DNA from: Metabacillus halosaccharovorans
GTDB taxonomy: Bacteria; Bacillota; Bacilli; Bacillales; Bacillaceae
Length of the DNA stretch: 64,000 nt
Assembly (NCBI RefSeq): GCF_002019635.1
Contig: NZ_KV917373.1
Location: 170,268-234,267 of the forward strand
Reading direction: 5' to 3'
Shown one piece after another: positions 25,566 to 33,500 of the stretch. The notes under the pieces are model-generated. The model had not been told where the DNA came from and did not search any database. It worked only from the letters and a program-made list of their open reading frames with translations. Numbering within the stretch: the first letter of the stretch is position 1; each line of letters starts with the position of its first letter. The position numbers and the translations under genes are program-made.

Positions 25566-25988
25566 ATGGAATGGGAAAACGGAGATTTTCTAATTAGTAC
25601 TAACGATGATCTAATTAATTTAGATATTGTTACAGAAATGCTGTCGTCAACTTATTGGGCTTCCAACAGAAGTAAAGCTACCATTGAAAAGAGCATTAGT
25701 AATTCTTTATCTTTTGGATTGTATTATTTGGACAGACAAATTGGATTTGCAAGGGTAGTTACAGATAAAGCTGTATTTTCTTGGGTTTTAGATGTGGTAA
25801 TAGATGAAAATTATAGAGGAAAAGGGCTGGGAAAATGGTTTATGAATTGTATATTTGAACATCCAGACATCAAATATACTGCATTTGCACTGGCCACATC
25901 AGATGCACATGATTTTTATGCGAAATTTAATTTCATTAATAATAAATGCATGACTAAACCTTTACATACAAGTAAAAAAGACTATTAA
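25566..25988 (+). CDS. GNAT family N-acetyltransferase
   Basis: 140 aa, ribosome site TTGGAGGTTG. The layout is that of compact GNATs with the Tyr/Trp-rich N-terminus (MLSSTYWASNRSKATIEKSI), LYYLDRQIGFARVVTD, the acetyl-CoA loop IDENYRGKGLGKWF and LATSDAHDFYAKFNF. It differs clearly from the GNAT just upstream, so the pair is not a recent duplication. Substrate unknown. Confidence 0.85.
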   Translation: MEWENGDFLISTNDDLINLDIVTEMLSSTYWASNRSKATIEKSISNSLSFGLYYLDRQIGFARVVTDKAVFSWVLDVVIDENYRGKGLGKWFMNCIFEHPDIKYTAFALATSDAHDFYAKFNFINNKCMTKPLHTSKKDY

Positions 25989-26066
25989 TAAAAACATAAT
26001 AATTGATTAAATTATCAAAACGTTAGACTATATTTGGAGTTTTACTAAATGTGTAATTCATAAAAA

Positions 26067-26196
26067 GCTGTTTTCGCAAACATTGTTGCTTGTGATATTA
26101 TTTTTACTCTATAGTGAAACGGGAAAGGAAAACACTCGACTCCTGCGGGATGTAGAGGAAAGCGAGTGTCTGGAGCGTAATGGAACGAACTATTTT
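26067..26196. repeat. R1 repeat, partly core-deleted copy
   Basis: The left flank GCTGTTTTCGCAAA, TTGTTGCTT and CTCTATAGTGAAA, a shortened GC core (GACTCCTGCGGGA.GTAGAGGAAAGCGAGTG) and the right flank TCTGGAGCGTAATGGAACGAACTATTTT are present. It lacks the GAGACCCCACAGGCG part found in the 28413-28570 copy. Confidence 0.8.
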
Positions 26197-26222
26197 CTAA
26201 TCCCTCATCTGTTCAAAAGCAA

Positions 26223-26252
26223 ACAAGCATAAGAGAAATCTCGTATGCTTGT
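26223..26252 (-). terminator. Terminator of the 26252 gene
   Basis: ACAAGCATA / TATGCTTGT with an inner GAGA/TCTC extension lies at the gene's stop. The minus strand continues TTTGCTTTTG. Confidence 0.7.
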
Positions 26253-26572
26253 TATTGCTTATACCTCAAATAATTATAATTTTCTGTTGCAACCCTCTCA
26301 ATAACATTCCCTTGCTCGTCCTTATATACCTCATACTCCTGATACACTTCAACCGAATATCCGTCTTCCAGATACATATCAACGAGTCTGCTTTCTAGCT
26401 CAGGAATTCCCATTATTTCTTCCTCCTCTGCAGCAGTAGCTGAGGATGTTTCTTCCTCAGGTACAGGAAAAGCTGAAATGGCTTGTTCTTTTTCAGCAAA
26501 TTTAGGAGAATCAAAGTAACCTATTACAACTATGGCGATTGCAACCAATAATAAAGGAGCAAATTTTTTCAA
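26252..26572 (-). CDS. Small membrane-anchored hypothetical protein
   Basis: 106 aa from TTG at 26572, 9 bases after AGGAGG. An N-terminal hydrophobic helix (about 4-20) is followed by a Pro/Glu/Ala-rich stalk and an acidic, Tyr-rich C-terminal region (MYLEDGYSVEVYQEYEVYKDEQ). It appears to face outward. I know no family. It closes the accessory block before hemZ. Confidence 0.6.
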   Translation of the reverse strand: MKKFAPLLLVAIAIVVIGYFDSPKFAEKEQAISAFPVPEEETSSATAAEEEEIMGIPELESRLVDMYLEDGYSVEVYQEYEVYKDEQGNVIERVATENYNYLRYKQ

Positions 26573-26696
26573 CGAATACTGCCTCCTATTCTAATCCTTG
26601 TCTTACTTGTACTATTATTCTATGAAGTTACTTATGGAAATTATTATGATTATTTTATGTCTTTTTAGATGTCGTATTCTAAATGATTTTATATTA

Positions 26697-26735
26697 GGCT
26701 CTTTTCGTAGTGATTGGAACGCAAGGGAACGAATT
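26697..26735. repeat. R1 repeat, short degenerate fragment
   Basis: CTCTTTTCGTAGTGATTGGAACGCAAGGGAACGAA keeps only scraps of the left (TTTTCG, TAGTG) and right (GGAACGAA) flanks. Confidence 0.35.
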
Positions 26736-26850
26736 GAATTCTCATGTCTAATTTATAATTAGTAAACTAAGAATAAGTTTACATTGACCAGTGAACCAGT
26801 TATTTTGTACACTTAAATAAGTTTTCACAAAAAAAGTTAAGGTGATTATA

Positions 26851-28347
26851 ATGAAAATTTATATAAAAGGCATTGAAGATGAACGTTTCCATCGACCGCT
26901 AACGTTAATTGGTAACTTGTTTTTTGAAGAAACTAAAACTTGCTTTACAGAAGACGATCATTCTCTAGAAGCAGAGTTTTTTATTGAAGAAGAAAGTGAA
27001 AAGGTTTCTATTAAAGGAACATTGCTCTCTGAAGATGGGAAGCAATTTACAGCAAGCAAGGAAAGGGAAATTCCCTCCCATTTCGTTGGGAAAGATCGTT
27101 TAAGATATGTGAAAAACACCCTTTCCTATGTTTATTTAACCTTACTTCAAGACTACACAGGCATGATTCAAAAATGGGGTATCCTAACAGGAATTCGTCC
27201 AACAAAGCTTTACCATAAAAAGAGACAAGAAGGTATGAAAACATCTGATATTCATAAAATGTTTAAAGAAGAATACCTATTGTCAGATGAAAAAATCAAT
27301 CTTATGCAACAAATTGTTGAGCGTCAACTTGAGGTGGTACCAGACCTTGATTCTCTGGCAAATGAAGTCAGTATATATGTAGGGATTCCTTTTTGTCCGA
27401 CAAAGTGTGCTTACTGTACATTCCCGGCTTATGCAATTAACGGAAGGCAAGGGTCTGTCACATCCTTTTTAGGCGGACTTCACCATGAGATGAGAGCAAT
27501 TGGTCAATGGCTAAAAGAAAATGATATCAAGATTACAACGGTTTATTACGGCGGAGGTACTCCAACTAGTATTACAGCAGAAGAAATGGACATGCTTTAC
27601 GAGGAAATGGTTGAATCATTTCCAGATGTGAAAAATATTCGTGAAATAACAGTTGAAGCCGGTAGACCTGATACGATTACAGAAGAAAAACTTAACGTGT
27701 TAAATAAATGGAAAATCGATCGCATTAGTATTAATCCGCAGTCATATACTCAAGGAACACTAAAAGCAATCGGACGTCACCACACAGTGGAAGAAACGAT
27801 TGAAAAATTCCATTTAGCAAGACAAAAGGGCATGAACAATATTAATATGGATCTAATCATTGGCTTACCTGGTGAAGGAGTGGAGGAATTTGATTACTCC
27901 CTGTCTGAATCAGCGAAACTAATGCCTGAATCATTAACTGTTCATACTCTTTCATTTAAACGTGCATCAGAAATGACACAAAACAAGCATAAGTACAAGG
28001 TAGCAAGTCGTGAAGAAATCACAACCATGATGGATCATGCTGTCACTTGGACGAAAGACCATGGCTATGCACCTTATTATTTATACCGTCAAAAAAATAT
28101 CCTGGGTAACTTAGAAAATGTCGGCTACGCGCTTAAAGGCCAAGATAGTATTTATAACATCATGATCATGGAAGAGCAGCAAACCATCATTGGAATCGGA
28201 TGTGGAGCAGCAAGTAAATTTGTCGACCCAACAACAAGAAAAATCACTCACTTCGCCAACCCAAAAGACCCAAAATCCTACAACGACGGATTTGAACACT
28301 ACACCAATGAAAAAATTAAGATTTTAGAGGAATTGTTTTCTAAATAA
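26851..28347 (+). CDS. hemZ: HemZ, oxygen-independent coproporphyrinogen III dehydrogenase-like radical SAM protein
   Basis: 498 aa from the ATG at 26851 (ribosome site TTAAGGTGAT; a GTG at 26842 overlaps it). The radical SAM cluster is C182, C186 and C189 in FCPTKCAYCTF, followed by VYYGGGTPT, the HemN-type DLIIGLPGEG and a C-terminal HemN-like region. The N-terminal 165 residues are the HemZ-specific extension. HemN-class enzymes convert coproporphyrinogen III to protoporphyrinogen IX without O2; in Firmicutes that use the coproporphyrin route the exact role of HemZ is debated. It begins the conserved yha core after the accessory block. Confidence 0.92.
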   Translation: MKIYIKGIEDERFHRPLTLIGNLFFEETKTCFTEDDHSLEAEFFIEEESEKVSIKGTLLSEDGKQFTASKEREIPSHFVGKDRLRYVKNTLSYVYLTLLQDYTGMIQKWGILTGIRPTKLYHKKRQEGMKTSDIHKMFKEEYLLSDEKINLMQQIVERQLEVVPDLDSLANEVSIYVGIPFCPTKCAYCTFPAYAINGRQGSVTSFLGGLHHEMRAIGQWLKENDIKITTVYYGGGTPTSITAEEMDMLYEEMVESFPDVKNIREITVEAGRPDTITEEKLNVLNKWKIDRISINPQSYTQGTLKAIGRHHTVEETIEKFHLARQKGMNNINMDLIIGLPGEGVEEFDYSLSESAKLMPESLTVHTLSFKRASEMTQNKHKYKVASREEITTMMDHAVTWTKDHGYAPYYLYRQKNILGNLENVGYALKGQDSIYNIMIMEEQQTIIGIGCGAASKFVDPTTRKITHFANPKDPKSYNDGFEHYTNEKIKILEELFSK

Positions 28348-28354
28348 TAGCTGG

Positions 28355-28396
28355 AGCAGTAGAAATTTTACATAGTAGAGTTTCTACTGCTTTTGT
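28355..28396 (+). terminator. Terminator of hemZ
   Basis: An 11-bp perfect stem AGCAGTAGAAA / TTTCTACTGCT followed by TTTGTTTTA. Confidence 0.85.
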
Positions 28397-28412
28397 TTTA
28401 TCTTATTTGGCA

Positions 28413-28570
28413 GAGATTGTTGCACTTCAATAATATTGTAACTCTATAGTGAAATGGAGCGGAAGAAACTTGACTCCTGCGGGAAGTAGAGGAAAGGCTG
28501 AGACCCCACAGGCGAAGCTTCCTCCCCGCGGAAAGCGAGTTTCTGGAGCGTAATAGAACGAACTATTTTT
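28413..28570. repeat. R1 repeat, full copy
   Basis: The most complete copy: ATTGTTGCACTT, CTCTATAGTGAAATGGAGCG, GACTCCTGCGGGAAG, GAGACCCCACAGGCG, CCTCCCCGCGGAAAGCGAG, TCTGGAGCGTAATAGAACG and AACTATTTTT. The core holds nested inverted parts (CTCCTGCGGG against CCCCACAGG; CTTCCTC against GAGGAAAG). With the hemZ terminator it accounts for the gene-free stretch 28348-28702. Confidence 0.85.
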
Positions 28571-28702
28571 ATCATAAACTACATTAACTAACAAAAAAGT
28601 ATGCAAAAACAGACTTCTTTTAAGACTGGAGACGAAATAAGCAGGATATCGCCCACATTCTTTAGAATTAATATATTGAAATAAAAATAAGGGGTGGAAG
28701 AA

Positions 28703-29479
28703 ATGTCTTATCAAACACTTGAACTGGTCAAAGAGGGGAACATTGCAACACTATACTTAAACAGAGTAGATTCATTAAACGCAATGGACGTTCAAATGCT
28801 AAGAGATCTCTCGGAATGTCTAAGCGAAATATCCACATCAAACATCACTCTATTATTTATTACAGGCCGAGGTCGTGCATTTTCAGCTGGGGGAGACTTA
28901 AAATCGATGCTATCAAGTCCAAGTGAAGATGGATTTAAAGAAGTGATGGACAACATAAAAAACATCATTGTCACCCTCTATACAATGCCTGCGATTACAG
29001 TAAGCCTAATCAATGGACCTGCTGCCGGGTTAGGTCTAAGCTTTGCGCTAGCTTGTGATTCTGTGTTAGCCGAAAGGAAGTCAAAAATAGCTATGAATTT
29101 TATCAACATAGGCCTTGTACCAGATGGAGGAGGACATTTTTTCTTAAAGAAACGCTTAGGTGAGCACTTGGCAAAACAGGTAATTTGGAAAGGTGAATCC
29201 ATGGATAGTGATAAGGCATTGGAAATGGGATTGATCGATGAAATTTATAGAGGTGACACCGAAGAACAAATAGAATTGATGAAAAGAAGATTAGGAGCAA
29301 GGCCAATCAAGGCAATGATTGCATCCAAGATACTCTTTAGCTCACAAGAAAAACAAGAGTTAATTCAAACCTTGGAGTTTGAAACAATCAGTCAGCTTGA
29401 AATGAGACGAACAGAAGATCATCGTGAAGGTGTAGCAGCATTTTTAGAAAAACGAGCACCACAGTTTACAGGAAAATAA
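28703..29479 (+). CDS. yhaR: Enoyl-CoA hydratase/isomerase family protein
   Basis: 258 aa from the ATG at 28703 after AAGGGGTGG. Crotonase fold motifs: FITGRGRAFSAGGDLKSM (oxyanion-hole loop), NGPAAGLGLSFALACD (second oxyanion-hole Gly) and VPDGGGHFFLKKRLG. The Glu usually found in the active-site helix is not obvious at the normal place (VPDGGG instead of the E-containing version), so isomerase or another crotonase reaction is possible. In B. subtilis yhaR occupies the same place beside hemZ and yhaQP. The pathway is unknown. Confidence 0.85.
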   Translation: MSYQTLELVKEGNIATLYLNRVDSLNAMDVQMLRDLSECLSEISTSNITLLFITGRGRAFSAGGDLKSMLSSPSEDGFKEVMDNIKNIIVTLYTMPAITVSLINGPAAGLGLSFALACDSVLAERKSKIAMNFINIGLVPDGGGHFFLKKRLGEHLAKQVIWKGESMDSDKALEMGLIDEIYRGDTEEQIELMKRRLGARPIKAMIASKILFSSQEKQELIQTLEFETISQLEMRRTEDHREGVAAFLEKRAPQFTGK

Positions 29480-29492
29480 AGGCCAATAGATA

Positions 29493-29526
29493 AGGGGGAG
29501 TCACAAATATGACTCCCCCTACTTTT
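29493..29526. terminator. Bidirectional terminator after yhaR
   Basis: An 11-bp perfect stem AGGGGGAGTCA / TGACTCCCCCT with ACTTTT following, between yhaR and a convergent small gene. Confidence 0.85.
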
Positions 29527-29530
29527 GTGA

Positions 29531-29716
29531 TTAACGTGCAAATAATACGAGATTACCCGATGATGATGTGCAACGATGGGTTTTATTTGTAAAGTTATTT
29601 TCTTCTAATTTTTGTTGGCCGATTTCTTTTGCTTCTTTTTCACTTTGTGCTTCAAAGGTTTCATCTAATAATTTTTCTCCGTTTTTTTCAAAAACCGTTA
29701 AGTAATAGATAGCCAT
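29531..29716 (-). CDS. Small YhzC-like hypothetical protein
   Basis: 61 aa, ribosome site GGGAGGAATGGG before the ATG at 29716. The sequence AIYYLTVFEKNGEKLLDETFEAQSE has a beta-alpha pattern, with a conserved-looking THRCTSSSGNLVLF end. It resembles small cytosolic Bacillus proteins of the YhzC kind, from memory of the pattern only. There is no catalytic motif and no partner: it is convergent with yhaR and divergent from yhaQ. Confidence 0.65.
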   Translation of the reverse strand: MAIYYLTVFEKNGEKLLDETFEAQSEKEAKEIGQQKLEENNFTNKTHRCTSSSGNLVLFAR

Positions 29717-29838
29717 TTCCCATTCCTCCCATGTTGTAGATCTATACTTTCATAGTATTCTTAATGAACGCGAGTTTTCCTGCATAAAGATGAAACCTTC
29801 TGTTACCATTTTCGTAGTACATATAGAGGAGGGGAAAT

Positions 29839-30738
29839 ATGAGTTTAACGATTGATACTGTCACAAAGCGATTCGGTTCATATCTTGCGGTAGATCAACT
29901 TTCGATCACAATACCGGAAAATGAAATTTTTGGTTTCCTTGGTGCGAACGGAGCGGGGAAAACGACAACTTTTCGGATGATTTTAGGGTTGTTAAATCCT
30001 TCAGACGGCACCATTACATGGAATGGAAATAGAATATCTTATGAAGAAAGCGACAAAATTGGCTATTTACCAGAGGAGAGAGGTCTTTATCCGAAATTAA
30101 AGGTCAAAGATCAGCTCATGTATTTAGGTAGATTAAAAGGGATGTCCAAGCAACAGGTGGTAACCGAGATGGACCACTGGCTGCAGCGATTTAATGTGAC
30201 AGAGTATGCAAATAAAAAAGTTGAAGAGCTATCAAAAGGAAATCAACAGAAAATACAATTTATTGCAGCAGTTTTACATAAACCAAAACTTTTAATTTTA
30301 GATGAACCATTTAGTGGGCTGGATCCTATTAATGTTGAACTGTTAAAAAAGGCTGTTGTTGATTTGAAGGAAGCCGGTACATCGATCGTTTTTGCGAGTC
30401 ACAGGATGGAGCACGTAGAGGAACTATGTCAGCATCTCTGCATCATGCATAAAGGAAAACCGGTGGTACATGGTTCTTTACGTGAAATTAAGAGATCATT
30501 TGGAAAGAAAAATCTCTTTATTCATGGAGACTTTGATATGGGCTTTTTAGAGAAAATATCCGGTGTCATCAAGAGTAAGCCGCTTACCGAGGGTGTTGAA
30601 TTGCAAATTGAAAATGAAGAGGTTTCACAAAGAATCTTTCATGAACTTCAACACAAAGGCTTTGTCCGGAAATTTGCACTTGAAGAACCGTCACTAAATG
30701 ATATTTTTATAGAAAAAGTAGGTGCTTCATATGAATAA
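29839..30738 (+). CDS. yhaQ: ABC exporter ATPase YhaQ (NatA-like)
   Basis: 299 aa, ribosome site GAGGAGGGG. Walker A GANGAGKTTT, signature ELSKGNQQK, Walker B LLILDEPFSGLDPIN and the H-loop VFASHRMEHVEE are intact. The C-terminal 80 residues are the accessory domain found in NatA-type ATPases. It overlaps yhaP by 8 bp, so the two form one transporter. YhaQP resembles the NatAB Na+ exporter of B. subtilis, but the exported substrate is not established. Confidence 0.9.
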   Translation: MSLTIDTVTKRFGSYLAVDQLSITIPENEIFGFLGANGAGKTTTFRMILGLLNPSDGTITWNGNRISYEESDKIGYLPEERGLYPKLKVKDQLMYLGRLKGMSKQQVVTEMDHWLQRFNVTEYANKKVEELSKGNQQKIQFIAAVLHKPKLLILDEPFSGLDPINVELLKKAVVDLKEAGTSIVFASHRMEHVEELCQHLCIMHKGKPVVHGSLREIKRSFGKKNLFIHGDFDMGFLEKISGVIKSKPLTEGVELQIENEEVSQRIFHELQHKGFVRKFALEEPSLNDIFIEKVGASYE

Positions 30739-31984
30739 ATTCTGGATTATGGTTGCTCATACTTATTTGAATAAACTTAAGACAAAATCATTTATTATCA
30801 CAACTATCATTACAGCACTCATTTTGTATGGAATATCTAATATTACAACAATCATTGATATGTTTGATAACAGTGAACAAACGAAAGAGTTTACTGTAAT
30901 TGACCAATCGGAAGGATATTATGATCAATTTGAGGCAAATTTGGCTGCTTCGGGCTTCCCGCTTACAATTGAAACGTCAGACAAGGAAGAAAAAGAATTA
31001 GAAAAAAGTGTTCTGGCTGGAGAGTTAGATGGAATTATTGTTTTAACCAATGATGCTAATCAACTTCCGCAAGCTACTGTAAAAACAAGCTCAATCACTG
31101 ATAGTCAGGTTTTTACACAGGTCGAACAAGTATTGCAGCAAACAAAACTTGAAATAGGAAGAGAAAAGCTCGGGCTGCAAACAAATGAATTAGACCAATT
31201 ATTCACACCTGTGGAAGTTCAAAAAGTCGCCCTGGAGGACAATGCGAAAACAGAAGAAGAATTAAATCAAGCAAGAGGCTTAGTATATGTTCTCTTATTT
31301 GTTATTTATTTCTCTGTTATTTTTTATGCGAGCATGATTGCGACAGAGGTCGCAACAGAAAAATCTTCAAGAGTGATGGAAATTTTAATCTCCAGTGTCT
31401 CACCGGTCAAGCAGATGTTTGCAAAGCTGATCGGAATCGGGTTATTAAGCATAACGCAAATGCTTGTTATTTTAATTGTAGGATATGCTTCTATACAGGC
31501 AAAAATGGATGATCTATCGGCAATGACGGGAGGAATGTTTGGGTTTTCCGATATTCCAACCTCAACATTCATTTATGCAGGAATTTACTTTTTATTAGGA
31601 TATTTCCTTTTTGCAACACTTGCAGCATTCTTAGGCTCACTCGTCAGCCGGATTGAAGATGTCCAACAATTAATATCACCTATGATCTTTATCATTGTTG
31701 GCGCATTTATGATTGCGATGTTTGGATTAACAAACCCTGAAGCACCATTCATCACGGTTACATCGTACATTCCGTTCTTTACACCAATGATCATGTTCCT
31801 CCGTGTAGGAATGTTAAATATCCCATTTTGGGAAATTGCACTATCAATCGCCATCCTGCTCGGATCAATTATCGTATTAGCCGTGTTTGGAGCAAGAGTC
31901 TACAAAGGTGGAGTCCTCATCTACGGGAAATCCTCATCCTTTAAAGATCTAAAAAGAGCACTTATGCTTTCTAAGAATAAATAA
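30731..31984 (+). CDS. yhaP: ABC exporter permease YhaP (NatB-like)
   Basis: 417 aa from the ATG at 30731 inside the yhaQ 3' end (overlap 8 bp). ABC-2 type permease: one N-terminal membrane helix, a large external loop (about 45-180) and five or six C-terminal helices. The VATEKSSRVMEILISSVSP motif is diagnostic of NatB/YhaP. It partners the ATPase YhaQ for export. No terminator is obvious; an R1 remnant follows. Confidence 0.9.
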   Translation: MNKFWIMVAHTYLNKLKTKSFIITTIITALILYGISNITTIIDMFDNSEQTKEFTVIDQSEGYYDQFEANLAASGFPLTIETSDKEEKELEKSVLAGELDGIIVLTNDANQLPQATVKTSSITDSQVFTQVEQVLQQTKLEIGREKLGLQTNELDQLFTPVEVQKVALEDNAKTEEELNQARGLVYVLLFVIYFSVIFYASMIATEVATEKSSRVMEILISSVSPVKQMFAKLIGIGLLSITQMLVILIVGYASIQAKMDDLSAMTGGMFGFSDIPTSTFIYAGIYFLLGYFLFATLAAFLGSLVSRIEDVQQLISPMIFIIVGAFMIAMFGLTNPEAPFITVTSYIPFFTPMIMFLRVGMLNIPFWEIALSIAILLGSIIVLAVFGARVYKGGVLIYGKSSSFKDLKRALMLSKNK

Positions 31985-32044
31985 AATAGAAGGAGAATGG
32001 CTTTGAAAGCTATTCTCTTTTTTAATGGTCTTCTCTAATTAATG

Positions 32045-32113
32045 GTGTTTTCAAAAGATTATTGCTTATGAATCTTAACCTTATAGTGTCTGGAGCGCAA
32101 TGGAACGAACTAA
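32045..32113. repeat. R1 repeat, core-deleted copy
   Basis: TTATAGTG joins directly to TCTGGAGCGCAATGGAACGAACTA with the whole GC core missing. The left flank (TTTTCAAAAGATTATTGCTT) is recognisable. Confidence 0.65.
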
Positions 32114-32251
32114 TTTATAACAACAAGTACAAGAAAACTGCAATTTTCGAGTTGAAAGTTTATAACTAATGTTAATCAACAGAACGTGCATTCGTATTTC
32201 ATAGATGGTAAAATAATAGGTAAACAAAGGAAAACAAAGAAAGAGGTATAT

Positions 32252-33490
32252 ATGAGTGCCATTAAATTTATCCATGCTGCAGACCTGCATTTAGACAGCC
32301 CTTTTCTAGGACTAAAACATATGCCCGCAAAGCTCTTTGAAAAAGTAAGAGAAAGCACGTTTACATCCTTTTCAAACATCATCACATATGCCATTAAAGA
32401 AAAGGTGGATTTTATCTTACTATCAGGTGACTTATACGATGAAGATGAAAGAAGCTTAAAAGCCCAATTAAAAATAAAAAAAGAATTCGAACGGTTGGCA
32501 GAAAAGGATATTCAAGTCTATATTATTCATGGAAATCACGATCATATGGGCGGGAAGTGGCTTGATCTAGTATGGCCGGAAAATGTTCATGTGTTTTCAA
32601 GTCACAAAGTTGAAGTAAAAGAATATATAAAAAATAAAATACCGACAGCCTATATATACGGTTATAGCTATCCTGAGCGTGCTGTACATGAGAATATCAC
32701 GTCACAATACATAAAAATAGAATATCCTAATGTATTCCACATCGGAATGTTGCATGGTTCTGCAGAAGGAAACAAAGAGCATGACGTTTATTGCCCATTT
32801 AAAGTAAATGATTTATTAAGTAAAGACTTTGACTATTGGGCGTTAGGTCATATTCATAAACGTCAGGTACTACATGAAACTCACCCTGTTATTGCATATC
32901 CGGGTAATATACAAGGCCGTCATCGGAAGGAATCAGGCAGAAAAGGCTGTTACTTAGTTGAAATGGAAGAAGGAAAAGTAACAAATACATTTGTTTCAAC
33001 AGAAGTAATAAGATGGGAAGAGATTGACGTTTCAATCCACAAATGTCAAAACCTGTCCGATTTAATTCAAGCCTGTGAAAGATCGATTGAGAACTTAAAA
33101 AGACAAAACAAATCGATTTGTTTAACAATCTCATTTGTGGACTCAGGTGAATTAGCAAATGAACTCAACTCTCAGGATCTTGTTGAGGATCTTCTTGATG
33201 TTTTGAATGAGCAACATAATGATCAGGAGAATTTTGTTTGGGTGGTTAAAATCATTGATCGTACCATCAAACCTCGAACAACCTCACAAAAACTATCGAC
33301 TTTTTATCAAGACCTGGAAAACACAATCGAGAGCTATGACGAATTTGATGAAGTAATTGAACCATTGAAAAAAAATCCATTATTCCGTAAGCATATTGGC
33401 AGTTATACACTTGAGGAACAAAAACAGCTTCTAAAAAAAGCGGAGCAACTACTACATCGTGAATTACTGCAACATCACGAGCATAAGTGA
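32252..33490 (+). CDS. yhaO: DNA repair exonuclease YhaO (SbcD/Mre11-like)
   Basis: 412 aa from the ATG at 32252 after AAAGAGG; an upstream in-frame ATG at 32186 lacks a ribosome site. Metallophosphoesterase motifs in order: HAADLHLDSPF, LLSGDLYDED, IIHGNHDHMGG, HIGMLHGS and WALGHIHKRQ, all metal ligands present. Mre11/SbcD-type enzymes trim DNA ends together with an SMC-like ATPase, here YhaN directly downstream (10-bp gap). Confidence 0.9.
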   Translation: MSAIKFIHAADLHLDSPFLGLKHMPAKLFEKVRESTFTSFSNIITYAIKEKVDFILLSGDLYDEDERSLKAQLKIKKEFERLAEKDIQVYIIHGNHDHMGGKWLDLVWPENVHVFSSHKVEVKEYIKNKIPTAYIYGYSYPERAVHENITSQYIKIEYPNVFHIGMLHGSAEGNKEHDVYCPFKVNDLLSKDFDYWALGHIHKRQVLHETHPVIAYPGNIQGRHRKESGRKGCYLVEMEEGKVTNTFVSTEVIRWEEIDVSIHKCQNLSDLIQACERSIENLKRQNKSICLTISFVDSGELANELNSQDLVEDLLDVLNEQHNDQENFVWVVKIIDRTIKPRTTSQKLSTFYQDLENTIESYDEFDEVIEPLKKNPLFRKHIGSYTLEEQKQLLKKAEQLLHRELLQHHEHK

Positions 33491-33500
33491 GGTGAAAAGA

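Noticed and set aside
28427-28714. Open frame on the minus strand across the full R1 copy (FPRGGSFACGVSAFPLLPAG)
   Set aside because: It is the GC-rich R1 core read as protein, has no ribosome site and runs into the yhaR start.
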